Source: Agromyces archimandritae (GTDB lineage Bacteria; Actinomycetota; Actinomycetes; Actinomycetales; Microbacteriaceae). From it: DNA of 64,000 nt. The notes below the pieces were generated by a model. That model saw nothing but the letters and a program-made list of their open reading frames with translations. It ran no database searches and was not told the DNA's origin. Where the stretch lies: NCBI RefSeq assembly GCF_018024495.1, contig NZ_CP071696.1, forward strand, positions 3,224,001 to 3,288,000, read 5' to 3'. Position numbers and translations under genes: made by a program. The stretch's first letter is position 1, and each line of letters starts with the position of its first letter. Shown here piece after piece: positions 46,152 to 59,973 of this stretch.

Positions 46152-46225
46152 TGGAGGGGATGACGGGAATCGAACCCGCGTAGCCAGTTTGGAAGACTGG
46201 GGCTCTACCATTGAGCTACATCCCC
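46152..46225 (-). tRNA. tRNA-Gly (TCC)
   Basis: A cloverleaf on the minus strand has a GGGGATG/CATCCCC acceptor stem, anticodon TCC within CTTCCAA, TTCGATT T loop, and an encoded CCA. Confidence 0.95.
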
Positions 46226-46373
46226 GTGGCCTGTGCCGGGTCGAGCTTACTGCATGAGCGGCGGGCACCCCGACACGGGGAGGGGGCGGCGGTGCAGTAG
46301 ACTTTCGCAAGGCCTGTTCTCTTGCGTTCGCTTCAGCGTGCCCACCGTGCAGGCCGCGAGTTGAGTCGCGACT

Positions 46374-46447
46374 CGGGGCGTAGCTCAGCTTGGTAGAGCG
46401 CCCGCTTTGGGAGCGGGAGGTCGCAGGTTCAAATCCTGTCGCCCCGA
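46374..46447 (+). tRNA. tRNA-Pro (TGG)
   Basis: A cloverleaf reads CGGGGCG with CGCCCCG acceptor stem, anticodon TGG in CTTTGGGA, and TTCAAAT T loop. No CCA is encoded. TAGACT at 46298-46303 may be its -10. It lies 50 bp before tig. Confidence 0.96.
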
Positions 46448-46497
46448 CGGGTCGCCTCGACCCGCCACGTACTTCCACCTATCAGGAGATCCTCCAC

Positions 46498-47919
46498 ATG
46501 CCGACCACTTCGGTTGAGAAGCTGAGCCCGACGCGCGCCAAGCTCACCATCACGGTGACGCCCGAGGAGCTGAAGCCCAGCATCACTCACGCCTACAGCC
46601 ACATCGCCGAGCAGGTCAACGTGCCCGGCTTCCGCAAGGGCAAGGTCCCGCCGCCCGTCATCGACCAGCGCGTCGGCCGCGGCGCCGTGCTCGAGCATGC
46701 CGTGAACGAGGGGCTCGACCGCTTCTACCGCGACGCGGTCTCCGAGACCGAGCTCCGCCCCCTCGGGCGGCCCGAGGCCGACATCACCCAGTGGCCGGCC
46801 GAGCAGGACTTCAGCGGCGAGCTGGTCGTCACGATCGAGGTCGACGTCCGCCCCGACATCGAGCTGCCCGACTACGCGGGCCTCGAGCTGACGGTCGACA
46901 GCGTCGAGGTCGGCGACGACGAGGTCACCGAGGAGCTCGACCGCCTGCGCAGCCGCTTCGGCACGCTCATCACGGTCGACCGCCCGGCGAAGACGGGCGA
47001 CTTCGTCACCCTCGACCTGGTCGCCAAGATCGGCGACACCGAGGTCGACCAGGCCAGCGGCATCTCCTACGAGCTCGGCTCGGGCGAGCTGCTCGACGGC
47101 ATCGACGAGGCTCTCGACGCGCTTTCGGCCGGCGAGACCACGACCTTCGAGTCGAAGCTGCTCGGCGGCGACCACGAGGGCGAGACCGCAGAGATCACCG
47201 TGAACGTCGAGGCCGTGAAGGAGCGCGAGCTGCCTGCGGCGGACGACGACTTCGCGCAGATCGCGAGCGAGTTCGACACGCTCGACGAGCTCGTGGCCAG
47301 CCTGCGCGAGCAGGTGTCGCGATCCAAGGTCTTCGGTCAGGGCTCGCAGGCGCGCGACCTGCTCGTCGAGAAGCTCGTCGAGCAGACCGAGATCCCCGTC
47401 GCGCAGAGCCTCATCGACGACGAGGTGCACCGCCACCTCGAGAGCGAGGGGCGCCTCGAGGACGACGAGCACCGCGCCGAGGTCGCCGAATCGAGCGAGA
47501 AGGCGTTCAAGAACCAGATCCTGCTCGACGCGATCGCCGAGGCCGAGAAGGTCCAGGTCAGCCAGGACGAGCTGACCCAGTACCTCGTGCAGGGCGCCGC
47601 CCAGTACGGCATGGACCCGAACGAGTTCGTGCAGGTGCTCAGCCAGAACGGTCAGATCCCGTCGATGGTCGCCGAGGTCGCCCGCAACAAGGCGCTGGCG
47701 ATCGCCCTCGGCAAGGCCGTCGTGAAGGACGCCGAGGGCAACCCCGTCGACCTCTCGGAGTTCACGGCCGTCGCCGAGGAGCCCGAGGCCGCGGAGGAGT
47801 CCGAGGCCGACGAGGCCGCAGCGGATGCCGAGGCGCCCGCGGAAGTGGTCGCGGACGAGCCCGAGGCGAAGCCGAAGAAGAAGGCGCCGGCCAAGAAGAA
47901 GGCCGCCGACTCGGAGTAG
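46498..47919 (+). CDS. tig: trigger factor, ribosome-associated chaperone and PPIase
   Basis: Trigger factor binds the ribosomal exit tunnel and shields nascent chains. The 473-residue protein has the ribosome-binding signature [12 protein letters not shown] in the N-domain (1-150), an FKBP-type PPIase domain (about 160-245) and the long helical C-domain. It ends in an acidic then lysine-rich, disordered tail of about 45 residues ([10 protein letters not shown]). The ATG with AGGAG upstream was chosen over an earlier frame that runs into the tRNA-Pro gene. It is followed by clpP1/clpP2, the conserved actinobacterial order. Confidence 0.97.
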   Translation: MPTTSVEKLSPTRAKLTITVTPEELKPSITHAYSHIAEQVNVPGFRKGKVPPPVIDQRVGRGAVLEHAVNEGLDRFYRDAVSETELRPLGRPEADITQWPAEQDFSGELVVTIEVDVRPDIELPDYAGLELTVDSVEVGDDEVTEELDRLRSRFGTLITVDRPAKTGDFVTLDLVAKIGDTEVDQASGISYELGSGELLDGIDEALDALSAGETTTFESKLLGGDHEGETAEITVNVEAVKERELPAADDDFAQIASEFDTLDELVASLREQVSRSKVFGQGSQARDLLVEKLVEQTEIPVAQSLIDDEVHRHLESEGRLEDDEHRAEVAESSEKAFKNQILLDAIAEAEKVQVSQDELTQYLVQGAAQYGMDPNEFVQVLSQNGQIPSMVAEVARNKALAIALGKAVVKDAEGNPVDLSEFTAVAEEPEAAEESEADEAAADAEAPAEVVADEPEAKPKKKAPAKKKAADSE

Positions 47920-47930
47920 TCGTATCGCGC

Positions 47931-47958
47931 GAAGGGACCGGGGCGACCCGGTCCCTTC
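47931..47958. terminator. hairpin between tig and clpP1
   Basis: A 12-bp perfect stem GAAGGGACCGGG pairs with its complement (47947-47958) around a GCGA loop, without a clear U tract. It separates tig from clpP1. Confidence 0.8.
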
Positions 47959-48068
47959 GTCGTCTCCCGGCGCGGGCGGCGCGGCATCCGCCTACGGCGA
48001 ACAGCCGCCGTCGGCGCCCGCCGCACCGGATAGATTCGAGTGAACGCGACAACGAAACGGAGCGACAC

Positions 48069-48656
48069 ATGGCCGAACCATCCCAGGGCCCGAGTGTTTT
48101 CGACCGACTGCTGAAGGACCGGATCATCTGGCTCGGTTCCGAGGTGCGCGACGAGAACGCGAACGAGATCGCGGCGAAGCTGCTGCTCTTGGCCGCCGAG
48201 GATCCGAAGAAGGACATCTTCCTCTACATCAACTCGCCCGGCGGCTCGATCACGGCGGGCATGGCCATCTACGACACGATGCAGTTCGTGCCCAACGACA
48301 TCGTGACGGTCGGCATCGGCATGGCCGCCTCGATGGGTCAGCTGCTGTTGACGGCCGGGACGAAGGGCAAGCGCTACATCACGCCCAACGCCCGCGTGCT
48401 GCTGCACCAGCCCCACGGCGGCTTCGGCGGCACGGCCAGCGACATCCAGACGCAGGCGCAGCTCATCCTCGACATGAAGAAGCGCCTCGCCGAGATCACG
48501 GCGGCCCAGACGGGCAAGACGGTCGAGCAGATCAACCGCGACGGCGACCGCGACCGCTGGTTCAACGCCGAAGAGGCCCTCGAGTACGGATTCGTCGACC
48601 ACATCCGCGAGTCGGCGCTCGACGTCGCCGGCGGCGGCGGCACGGACCAGGCGTGA
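48069..48656 (+). CDS. clpP1: ATP-dependent Clp protease proteolytic subunit 1
   Basis: The 195-residue protease forms a heptameric ring in a mixed ClpP1P2 barrel. The catalytic Ser is S88 (GMAASMGQ) and His H113 (LLHQPHGG). SPGGSITAG is the conserved handle start. It is followed within 21 bp by clpP2. The pairing is typical of actinobacteria, where both rings are needed for activity. Confidence 0.97.
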   Translation: MAEPSQGPSVFDRLLKDRIIWLGSEVRDENANEIAAKLLLLAAEDPKKDIFLYINSPGGSITAGMAIYDTMQFVPNDIVTVGIGMAASMGQLLLTAGTKGKRYITPNARVLLHQPHGGFGGTASDIQTQAQLILDMKKRLAEITAAQTGKTVEQINRDGDRDRWFNAEEALEYGFVDHIRESALDVAGGGGTDQA

Positions 48657-48676
48657 GGAAGAGAGTGAACGACCAC

Positions 48677-49375
48677 ATGAACATCCCCGCATTCGGCGGC
48701 AGCGCCGACCGGCTCCCGTCGTTCGGCGGCAGCGCCCACCAGGGCGTCCAGGCGCCGGGCTCCCGGTACATCCTTCCGAGCTTCGAAGAGCGCACGGCAT
48801 ACGGCTACAAGCGGCAGGACCCGTACGCGAAGCTCTTCGAGGATCGGATCATCTTCCTCGGCGTCCAGGTCGACGACGCGTCGGCCGACGACATCATGGC
48901 CCAGCTCCTCGTCCTCGAGTCGATGGACCCCGACCGCGACATCGTGCTCTACATCAACTCGCCCGGCGGCTCCTTCACGGCCATGACGGCGATCTACGAC
49001 ACGATGCAGTACATCCGCCCGCAGATCCAGACCGTCGTCCTCGGTCAGGCGGCCTCCGCCGCCGCCGTGATCGCGGCGGCCGGTACCCCCGGCAAGCGCC
49101 TCGCGCTGCCGAACGCGCGCATCCTCATCCACCAGCCGGCCATCGGCCAGGCCGGCCAGGGGCAGGCCTCCGACATCGAGATCCAGGCGGCGGAGATCAT
49201 GCGCATGCGCACCTGGCTCGAGGAGACGCTGGCCGCCCACTCCAAGCGCGATCAGCAGCAGGTGCACGAGGACATCGACCGCGACAAGATCCTCTCGGCC
49301 GATGAGGCCCTCGAGTACGGTCTCATCGACCAGGTGCTGAGCTCGCGGAAGACCCTTCCGGCGATCACGCGCTGA
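48677..49375 (+). CDS. clpP2: ATP-dependent Clp protease proteolytic subunit 2
   Basis: The 232-residue second ClpP subunit has catalytic S127 (GQAASAAAV) and H152 (IHQPAIG). The N-terminus has an unusual FGGSA-repeat segment (residues 6-20) before the processed barrel. I use ATG 48677; GTG 48653 or 48665 are possible starts, the first overlapping the clpP1 stop. ClpX, encoded downstream, docks on this ring in mycobacteria. Confidence 0.95.
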   Translation: MNIPAFGGSADRLPSFGGSAHQGVQAPGSRYILPSFEERTAYGYKRQDPYAKLFEDRIIFLGVQVDDASADDIMAQLLVLESMDPDRDIVLYINSPGGSFTAMTAIYDTMQYIRPQIQTVVLGQAASAAAVIAAAGTPGKRLALPNARILIHQPAIGQAGQGQASDIEIQAAEIMRMRTWLEETLAAHSKRDQQQVHEDIDRDKILSADEALEYGLIDQVLSSRKTLPAITR

Positions 49376-49383
49376 TCGTCGCA

Positions 49384-49419
49384 GACGGCGGCCGCCCCCG
49401 CTCCGGGGCGGCCGCCGTC
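49384..49419. terminator. strong hairpin after clpP2
   Basis: A 15-bp perfect stem (49384-49398 with 49405-49419) and a 6-nt loop lie 8 bp after the clpP2 stop, before clpX, which has its own start region. Confidence 0.85.
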
Positions 49420-49542
49420 ATCGCGTTCGGAGGGTGGTTCGCGTCCGGCGAAACGCCGAAAGCGCCGATCTCGCCCGGTTCGGACGCTTCGCCTCCGGAT
49501 CGGGTTAGGCTCGTTGCAACGGCGTCGAGAGGGAGGCTGCGG

Positions 49543-50820
<1,278 letters not shown>

Positions 50821-50894
50821 GCGCCCTTCCGCGTTCGTTCGGGAGTGGATGCCTCCCGCCCCCGGCCGGCAGGCGCGGAGCGCGTGCCAGCCCG

Positions 50895-52007
50895 TCAGGC
50901 GAGGTCGTCGTCGCTCCGGGCGCCGAAGACGATCTCGTCCCAGCTCGGCATCGAGGCCCGGCCCTTCTTCGCACGGGGCTGCGACGTCGTGCTCTGCTGG
51001 CCGGCGCCGCGGCCGCCCCAGAGCGCACGGGCCGCAGCGCCGGGCTCTGCGGCGGTGTCCTCGGCCTCGGACGCATCATCGGGCTCCGGGACCCGGACGG
51101 GCGGCATCGGCGGGCGGGCATCCCGGGGTGTGGGCACACGCGGCCGTTCGGGTACGACCCCGGTCTGCTGCGCCTCGCGCTCGCCCCGCCGGCGACGCAG
51201 GGCCTCGAGCAGATCGGCGGTCTCGCCGTGCTGCTGCTTGGGTTCCTCGGCGCGCTTGATGGCCGCGCGCGCCGCGGCCGGGCTGGACACGGTGTGCGCG
51301 GTGCGTGCATAGGGGAGCGGCTCGAGCTGCGGCGCCGTGTCGTGCACGCCCTCTCCGGGCTCGTCGAAGGTGAACGCACCGCTGTCGAAGCGCTGCTCGT
51401 CGCCCACGGCGTCCGAGACGGCCCGCAGGCGGGGCACGAGACGGCCTTTGGGGTCGCCGTGCTGCGAGAGGGCGACGGCTTCGGAGTTGATGGGCTGGAG
51501 GGTCTGCTTGCGCGGCTCGAAGCCCCATCGGGCGTCGTGGGCGATGTCGTCGGCGGTGAACTCGAGCTTGACGACCCAGCCGCGCTCTTCTTCCTTCCAG
51601 CTGGCCCAGCGTTCTCCGTCGGCGCCGAGTTTGGCGAGGCGTTCGCGGATGACGCTGCCGAACGAGCTCGGCTCGTCGGGTTCGAGGGCGTCGACCGTGT
51701 GGACGGGCACGCCGAGGGCGCTCGAGACGATGTGTTCGCGCTCCGCGATCACCGGGCCTTCGAATCGCCGGACGTAGTCGACCGACGCGCCCGTGATGCG
51801 CGCGACGTCCTCAGCCGAGAGTCCGCCGCGAATATGGGCCTGCACTTCGCGCGGTGAAAGCTTCACCCCGGGGTCGGATACGGGCTTCTGGGCCTGCTTC
51901 AGGCGCGACAGCACGGCATCGTCGATCTCGATCCGGAAGCGCGCACCATCGCCCGACGCCGCCACGAGCGCACCCGCTTCGACGCCGATCACTGTCAATT
52001 CCTGCAT
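50895..52007 (-). CDS. sepH: septation protein SepH
   Basis: SepH is an actinobacterial cell-division protein that promotes FtsZ assembly. The 370-residue protein has the conserved N-terminal DUF3071 domain (MQELTVIGVEAGALVAAS, RFRIEIDDAVLSRL) with a helix-turn-helix-like part (LSPREVQAHIRGGLSAEDVARITG) and a long disordered, Pro/Ala-rich C-terminal region ending in a conserved motif (PSWDEIVFGARSDDDLA). The ATG with GGAGGAGC upstream is the start. It converges with clpX. Confidence 0.93.
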   Translation of the reverse strand: MQELTVIGVEAGALVAASGDGARFRIEIDDAVLSRLKQAQKPVSDPGVKLSPREVQAHIRGGLSAEDVARITGASVDYVRRFEGPVIAEREHIVSSALGVPVHTVDALEPDEPSSFGSVIRERLAKLGADGERWASWKEEERGWVVKLEFTADDIAHDARWGFEPRKQTLQPINSEAVALSQHGDPKGRLVPRLRAVSDAVGDEQRFDSGAFTFDEPGEGVHDTAPQLEPLPYARTAHTVSSPAAARAAIKRAEEPKQQHGETADLLEALRRRRGEREAQQTGVVPERPRVPTPRDARPPMPPVRVPEPDDASEAEDTAAEPGAAARALWGGRGAGQQSTTSQPRAKKGRASMPSWDEIVFGARSDDDLA

Positions 52008-52202
52008 CGGAAAGCTCCTCCGTTGCCCTGTTCTCCCGCCCAAGGATGCCACGCCGAACCGGCGTGTCGCGGGAATATCCGGGGCGCGCCGGAAGTTGAG
52101 GCAGGCACCGGCTGAGATACAGCTGGATGTGTTTGCCATTGACTGCGTTTTGATGCAGACTATGGCCGCCGATTTTCTTCGGCGATGACGAAATGGATGG
52201 GA

Positions 52203-52496
52203 ATGGCAACCGATTACGACGCTCCGCGCAAGACCGACGACGAGTCAGAGTCGATCGAGGCGCTCAAGGAGCGGGTTCCCGACAAGATGTCGGGCGTCGT
52301 GGATGTCGATGACGCCGACAATCCGGGTGGCTTCGACCTGCCGGGTGCGGATCTCTCCGATGTCGAGCTCGACGTCGTGGTGCTCCCGCCGCAGGCGGAC
52401 GAGTTCACCTGCGTGAACTGCTTCCTGGTGAAGCACCGCTCGCAGATCGACCACGAGTCCAAGCTCGGCCCGATCTGCATCGAGTGCGCAGCATAG
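52203..52496 (+). CDS. DUF4193 family protein
   Basis: This 97-residue protein is a conserved actinobacterial family of unknown role. An acidic, disordered N-terminus is followed by CVNC and CIEC (residues about 77-95), a probable four-Cys zinc site. The arrangement DUF4193, convergent DUF3093, then dut is conserved in actinobacteria including mycobacteria. Confidence 0.9.
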   Translation: MATDYDAPRKTDDESESIEALKERVPDKMSGVVDVDDADNPGGFDLPGADLSDVELDVVVLPPQADEFTCVNCFLVKHRSQIDHESKLGPICIECAA

Positions 52497-52508
52497 ACTC
52501 CATCGACC

Positions 52509-52955
52509 TCAGTCTGGCCGTCGCGATCCGTTGATCGCGGCGGCCAGTTCTTTGGGCCGGCGCGTCGAGACGAGCCAGTACGGCGCGGGGTCGGCCGGGT
52601 CCTCGACGGGGATGCGGACGACGGGGTGGATCCAGCCCCGCAGCAGCAGGTAGGCGCGCACGTCGAGCGCGGTGCCCTTCTCGGTCCGGGCTGCGGCCCC
52701 GTCGAACGGAACGGCCTCGCCGAGATGCTCGAGCTCGATGCCCGCCCGGCCGGCACGGAGCATCCCGTCGCCGACTTCGACGGCCGGGGTGCTGAGCAGC
52801 AGCGCGATCACGACCGCGGCGTAGAGCACCCCCGCCACGACGAAGCCGACGGTGAGGTCGATGGGGGCGAAGACGAGGATGCTCGCCGGGATGAGGAGCA
52901 GCGCGGCGATGAAGATCCAGGGCGCCGGCCAGAGTTTCTCGCGGTACACGGGCAT
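52509..52955 (-). CDS. DUF3093 family membrane protein
   Basis: This 148-residue protein has two N-terminal helices (about 12-32 and 36-56) and a cytoplasmic beta-rich domain (GMLRAGRAGIELEHLG, RGWIHPVVRIPVEDPADPAPYWLVSTRRP). It is a conserved actinobacterial family with no known function. It lies between DUF4193 and dut in convergent and divergent positions, respectively. Confidence 0.9.
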   Translation of the reverse strand: MPVYREKLWPAPWIFIAALLLIPASILVFAPIDLTVGFVVAGVLYAAVVIALLLSTPAVEVGDGMLRAGRAGIELEHLGEAVPFDGAAARTEKGTALDVRAYLLLRGWIHPVVRIPVEDPADPAPYWLVSTRRPKELAAAINGSRRPD

Positions 52956-52994
52956 GGCTCTATTCGATCAGACTTCTGCACTACCCTCGAACCC

Positions 52995-53453
52995 GTGACC
53001 GATTCCGTCGACGTGCTGATCACGGCGGGGCGCATGCCCGCCTACGCCCACCCCGGCGATGCCGGGGCCGATCTGCACGCGAGCGAGGCGGTCAGACTCG
53101 AACCCGGTGAGCGCCGCACGGTCGGCACCGGCGTCGCCATCGCCCTCCCCGACGGGTACGCGGCCTTCGTCGTGCCGCGCTCGGGCCTCGCGTTCAAGCA
53201 CGGCATCACGATCGTGAACGCCCCCGGCACGATCGACGCCGGCTACCGCGGCGAGATCAAGGTGTCGGTGCTGAACACCGACGCCTCCGAGGCGTACGAG
53301 ATCGCCGAGGGCGACCGCATCGCCCAGCTCATCGTCATGCCCGTCGGTCGCGCGCGCTTCGTCGCGGTCGACCGGCTGCCCGGCAGCGTGCGCGGCGAGG
53401 GCGGCTTCGGCTCGACCGGGTTCGGACTTCAGAACACAGGAGTGGATGCGTGA
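52995..53453 (+). CDS. dut: deoxyuridine 5'-triphosphate nucleotidohydrolase
   Basis: Dut hydrolyses dUTP to dUMP, preventing uracil in DNA and supplying dTMP synthesis. The 152-residue trimeric dUTPase has its motifs in order: AGADLHASE, PRSGLAFKHGI, GTIDAGYRGE, RIAQLIV and the C-terminal GEGGFGSTG. It starts at GTG and its stop overlaps the start of the DUF3710 gene as GTGA. Confidence 0.96.
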   Translation: MTDSVDVLITAGRMPAYAHPGDAGADLHASEAVRLEPGERRTVGTGVAIALPDGYAAFVVPRSGLAFKHGITIVNAPGTIDAGYRGEIKVSVLNTDASEAYEIAEGDRIAQLIVMPVGRARFVAVDRLPGSVRGEGGFGSTGFGLQNTGVDA

Positions 53454-54073
53454 GCGACAGCAACGAACCCGGCGAGATCCCCGCCGACCAGCCGAAGTCG
53501 GCCCCCGACGACCGGGCGGAGCTCGGACCGTTCGACGAGTCGGAGGCGAATCCCGTCCGGCCCTACGTCGATCTCGGCGGCGTCAAGGTGCTGCCCCGCG
53601 ACGGCCTGCACCTCCGCCTCGAAGTCGAGGAGGGCTCGAAGCGGGTCGTGGCCGTCGGCCTCGACTACGCGAACTCGACCCTGCAGGTCCAGCCCTTCGC
53701 CGCTCCGCGGTCCAGCGGCCTCTGGCACGAGATCCGCGAGCAGATCGCCGAGCAGATCTCCCGGCAGGGCGGCACGACGACGATCCGCCAGGGTGCCTTC
53801 GGCCCCGAGGTCCTCGCCCAGATCCCGGTGGCGCCGGGGGAGGGCCAGCAGCAGATGCGGCTGGCCCGTTTCATCGGCGTCGACGGCCCGCGCTGGTTCC
53901 TCCGCGGCGTGATCTCCGGCGAGGGGGCCGTGGATCCGGCCGCCGCCGCGCAGGTCGAGGACCTCTTCCGCTCGCTCGTCGTGGTGCGCGGCGATTCGCC
54001 GATGCCGCCGCGCGACCTCATCCCGCTGCGGATGCCGGCCTCCGGCACGGGCGTGGTGCGGCCGCAGGCGTGA
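53450..54073 (+). CDS. DUF3710 family protein
   Basis: This 207-residue conserved actinobacterial protein of unknown function begins with an acidic disordered segment, then a domain with YVDLGGVKVLPRDGLHLRLE, LWHEIREQIAEQI and a conserved RFIGVDGPRWFLRGVISG. It is translationally coupled to both dut and the DUF3159 gene through 4-base overlaps, so the three are one operon. Confidence 0.9.
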   Translation: MSDSNEPGEIPADQPKSAPDDRAELGPFDESEANPVRPYVDLGGVKVLPRDGLHLRLEVEEGSKRVVAVGLDYANSTLQVQPFAAPRSSGLWHEIREQIAEQISRQGGTTTIRQGAFGPEVLAQIPVAPGEGQQQMRLARFIGVDGPRWFLRGVISGEGAVDPAAAAQVEDLFRSLVVVRGDSPMPPRDLIPLRMPASGTGVVRPQA

Positions 54074-54804
54074 TCGTGCGGAACGACGCGGACCCGTCGG
54101 CCGAGCCGGACGAGCCGGAGGCCGCCGAGGCCTTCGGCGAGCAGCTGGCGAAGGCGGCCGAGCGCAGCGGCCTGGGGGGCCTCGCCCGCGACGAGTCGTT
54201 GAGCGCGAAGGACCTGCTCGGCGCCCTCGGCGGGGTGCGCGGGCTCGTCGAGGCGATCCTTCCGGGTCTGGTGTTCCTCGTCACCTACACGATCACGCGC
54301 GAGCTCGTGATCTCCCTCATCGCCTCCGTCGGGCTCGCGATCGTGTTCACCGCGATACGGCTCGTCATGCGGTCGCAGCCGGCGCAGGCGATCGCCGGGC
54401 TCCTAGGCGCCGGGGTCTCGGCCGTGCTCGCGCTCTGGACGGGCGACGCGCGCGACAACTACGTGCTCGGCTTCTTCACGAACATCGCCTATGCGGTGGC
54501 CATCGTCGTCTCGATCGCGGTGCGCTGGCCGCTCGTCGGCCTCATCGTCGGCTTCCTGATGGGGGAGGGCACGGCCTGGCGCGAAAACCGCCGCAAGCTC
54601 CGCATCATGCAGGTGGCGACCTTCGTGTGGCTCGGGCTCTTCGTCTCCCGACTCGCCGTGCAGGTGCCGCTCTACCTCGTCGACAACGTCGAGGCGCTGG
54701 GCGCGATGCGCCTGCTCATGGGAGTGCCGCTCTATGCGCTCGTGCTCATCGCCACCTGGCTGCTCGTGCGCGTCGCCTACCCGTCGCAGACCCGCTCCCG
54801 GTGA
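54070..54804 (+). CDS. DUF3159 family membrane protein
   Basis: The 244-residue membrane protein has about six helices and the family pattern GGVRGLVEAILPGLVFLVTY, with TWRENRRKLR-like WRENRRKLR between helices. The N-terminal 60 residues are acidic and soluble. The GTG start overlaps the DUF3710 stop (GTGA). Its function is unknown; it always follows DUF3710 in this neighbourhood. Confidence 0.9.
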   Translation: MIVRNDADPSAEPDEPEAAEAFGEQLAKAAERSGLGGLARDESLSAKDLLGALGGVRGLVEAILPGLVFLVTYTITRELVISLIASVGLAIVFTAIRLVMRSQPAQAIAGLLGAGVSAVLALWTGDARDNYVLGFFTNIAYAVAIVVSIAVRWPLVGLIVGFLMGEGTAWRENRRKLRIMQVATFVWLGLFVSRLAVQVPLYLVDNVEALGAMRLLMGVPLYALVLIATWLLVRVAYPSQTRSR

Positions 54805-54812
54805 TGCTAGAG

Positions 54813-54832
54813 TTATCTCGACGTCGAGATAA
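54813..54832. promoter_or_regulatory. 20-bp perfect palindromic operator upstream of acn
   Basis: TTATCTCGACGTCGAGATAA is a perfect 20-bp palindrome with AT-rich ends, of the kind bound by MarR-family and similar dimeric regulators. It lies 9 bp after the DUF3159 gene and 131 bp before the aconitase start, so it probably controls acn. Related sites are found before many actinobacterial acn genes, to my recollection. Confidence 0.65.
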
Positions 54833-54963
54833 ATTCGGGCCGGATCGGACTCCTATCGGGGGCCGCGGGGCTTAGGTTACCCTTGCTGGAGAGGCCCGAG
54901 TCTGACGAGCAAGATATGGATGGCGCCCGCCCGCGGCGGCATTCCCGCGAAGGAGAGGACATC

Positions 54964-57801
<2,838 letters not shown>

Positions 57802-57808
57802 ACGCGGT

Positions 57809-57841
57809 GAAGGGCGGTCGGCCTCGTGTCGGCCGCCCTTC
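57809..57841. terminator. hairpin between acn and dxs
   Basis: GAAGGGCGG (57809-57817) pairs with CCGCCCTTC (57833-57841) around a 15-nt loop, 7 bp after the acn stop and followed by a T-rich start of the dxs leader. Confidence 0.7.
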
Positions 57842-57923
57842 GTTCTGCCCGGGCTCACAGCCGCCCCGGCGTAGACTCGACACGATCCCGGCGGCGCGGG
57901 CCGTCACCCGTTCGGAGGACCAG

Positions 57924-59867
57924 ATGACCTTGCTCGAGACCATTTCGGGGCCGCGCGATCTCGATGCGCTGAGCCCGGAACAGATCGAGCAACTCGCACG
58001 CGAGATCCGGGAGACCCTCGTGTCCTCGGTCTCGAAGACCGGTGGGCATCTGGGGCCGAACCTCGGCGTCGTCGAGCTGACCATCGCCATCCACCGCGTC
58101 TTCGAGTCGCCGCGCGATGCGGTCGTCTTCGACACCGGCCACCAGTCATACGTCCACAAGCTCCTCACGGGGCGCCGCGACCTCTCCACGATCCGGCAGA
58201 CCGGCGGGCTCGCCGGCTACCCGCAACGCAGCGAGTCGGTCCACGACATCGTCGAGAGCTCGCATGCCTCGAGCTCGCTGTCGTGGGCGGACGGGATCTC
58301 GAAAGCCTTCGAGATGACCGGTCAGGACGACCGCCACGTCGTCGCCGTCGTCGGCGACGGGGCGCTGACGGGCGGCATGACGTGGGAGGCGCTGAACAAC
58401 ATCTCCGACGACAACACGCGCAAGCTCGTCGTCGTCGTCAACGACAACGGCCGCTCCTATGCACCGACGATCGGCGGCATGGCCCGCTTCCTGAACTCGG
58501 TGCGCACGAAGCAGAGCTACCGCAACCTGCACCTGTCGAGCCGACGCGCCTTCGAGCGGCTCGGCGGCCCCGCCCGTTCGTTCTACCGCGGCGTGCGCGG
58601 CGGCCTGCACGGCTTCCTCAGCCGCTTCACCGGCAACGAGGCCCTCTACTCGAACCTCGACATCAAGTACATCGGCCCGATCGACGGGCACGACGAGGCG
58701 GCCCTCGAAGAGGCGCTGCGGCAGGCCAAGCATTACGGCGCGCCCGTCATCGTGCACGCGATCACCGACAAGGGGCGCGGCTACGAGCCGGCCCTGCGCG
58801 ACGTCGCCGACCAGTTCCACGCCGTCGGCCAGATCGACCCCGAGACCGGCGAACCGCTCGTATCCTCGTCCGCGCCGTCGTGGACGGGCGTGTTCGCCGA
58901 TGAACTCGTGCGACTGGCGGAGCAGAACGAGCGCCTGGTCGGCATCACGGCGGCGATGCTGCGCCCGACGGGCCTGCATCGGATGGCCGAGCGCTTCCCG
59001 AATCGCGTATTCGACGTCGGCATCGCAGAGCAGCACGCGGCGACCTCCGCCGCCGGCCTCGCGTTCGGCGGCCTGCACCCGGTGGTCGCCGTCTACGCCA
59101 CCTTCATCAACCGGGCCTTCGACCAGGTGCTCATGGACGTCGCACTGCACAAGGCCGGCGTGACCTTCGTGCTCGACCGCGCCGGGGTGACCGGCCCAGA
59201 CGGGCCGAGCCACCACGGCGTCTGGGATCTGTCGATCCTCCAGGTCGTCCCCGGCATCCGCATCGCGGCGCCGCGAGACGGCACCCGCCTCGCGGAGGAG
59301 CTCGCCGAAGCCGTCCAAGTCGAGGATGCGCCGACGGTGCTCCGTTTCCCGAAGGGCAACGTCGACGGGGAGATCCCCGCGATCCGCCGCACCGCGGACG
59401 GCGTGGACGTGCTCGTCGAGTCCGAGCGCAAGGACGTGCTGCTCGTCGCCGTCGGCCCGCTCGCCGCGACCGCGCTCGAGGTCGCCGCCCTGCTCGAGGA
59501 GCAGGGCATCGGGGCGACCGTCGTCGACCCGCGCTGGGTCGTGCCCGTGCCGCGGAGCGTCATCGATTACTCGGGGGAGTACCGGATCGTCGTGAGCCTC
59601 GAGGACGGCGTCCGCGTCGGCGGCATCGGCACGCGCATTCGCCAGGATCTCCGCGAGGCCGGCGTCGACACGGCCGTCACCGAGATCGGTCTGCCCGATG
59701 AGTTCCTCGAGCACGGCTCGCGCGCCGACATCCTCGAGCGCGTCGGTCTCACCCCGCGGCATATCGCCCACGACGTCACCGCGATGGTGCTCGGCGCCAA
59801 GCTGCCGTATGCGCGCGGCGCCGGCCTGGACATCCCGACCGACACCAGTCCGCAACGCCAGCTCTGA
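57924..59867 (+). CDS. dxs: 1-deoxy-D-xylulose-5-phosphate synthase
   Basis: Dxs condenses pyruvate and glyceraldehyde 3-phosphate to DXP, the first step of the MEP isoprenoid pathway, using thiamine diphosphate. The 647-residue protein has the TPP motif GDGALTGGMTWEALNN, and the catalytic Glu in FDVGIAEQHAATSAAG. HLGPNLGVVELTIAIH near the start is also typical. ATG 57924 has CGGAGGA upstream; TAGACT at 57872-57877 may be the promoter -10. Confidence 0.97.
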   Translation: MTLLETISGPRDLDALSPEQIEQLAREIRETLVSSVSKTGGHLGPNLGVVELTIAIHRVFESPRDAVVFDTGHQSYVHKLLTGRRDLSTIRQTGGLAGYPQRSESVHDIVESSHASSSLSWADGISKAFEMTGQDDRHVVAVVGDGALTGGMTWEALNNISDDNTRKLVVVVNDNGRSYAPTIGGMARFLNSVRTKQSYRNLHLSSRRAFERLGGPARSFYRGVRGGLHGFLSRFTGNEALYSNLDIKYIGPIDGHDEAALEEALRQAKHYGAPVIVHAITDKGRGYEPALRDVADQFHAVGQIDPETGEPLVSSSAPSWTGVFADELVRLAEQNERLVGITAAMLRPTGLHRMAERFPNRVFDVGIAEQHAATSAAGLAFGGLHPVVAVYATFINRAFDQVLMDVALHKAGVTFVLDRAGVTGPDGPSHHGVWDLSILQVVPGIRIAAPRDGTRLAEELAEAVQVEDAPTVLRFPKGNVDGEIPAIRRTADGVDVLVESERKDVLLVAVGPLAATALEVAALLEEQGIGATVVDPRWVVPVPRSVIDYSGEYRIVVSLEDGVRVGGIGTRIRQDLREAGVDTAVTEIGLPDEFLEHGSRADILERVGLTPRHIAHDVTAMVLGAKLPYARGAGLDIPTDTSPQRQL

Positions 59868-59916
59868 ACGCACGTCTGCACGACCCGCGGGCGGGTCTGC
59901 GGCCTGCGCCGACGAG

Positions 59917-59956
59917 AACGGGCCCCGGCATCCGCTGATGGATGCCGGGGCCCGTT
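59917..59956. terminator. bidirectional terminator between dxs and fadJ
   Basis: A 17-bp perfect stem (59917-59933 with 59940-59956) and a 6-nt loop separate the converging dxs and fadJ genes. Confidence 0.88.
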
Positions 59957-59973
59957 CGTGCCCGCTCAGGCGA

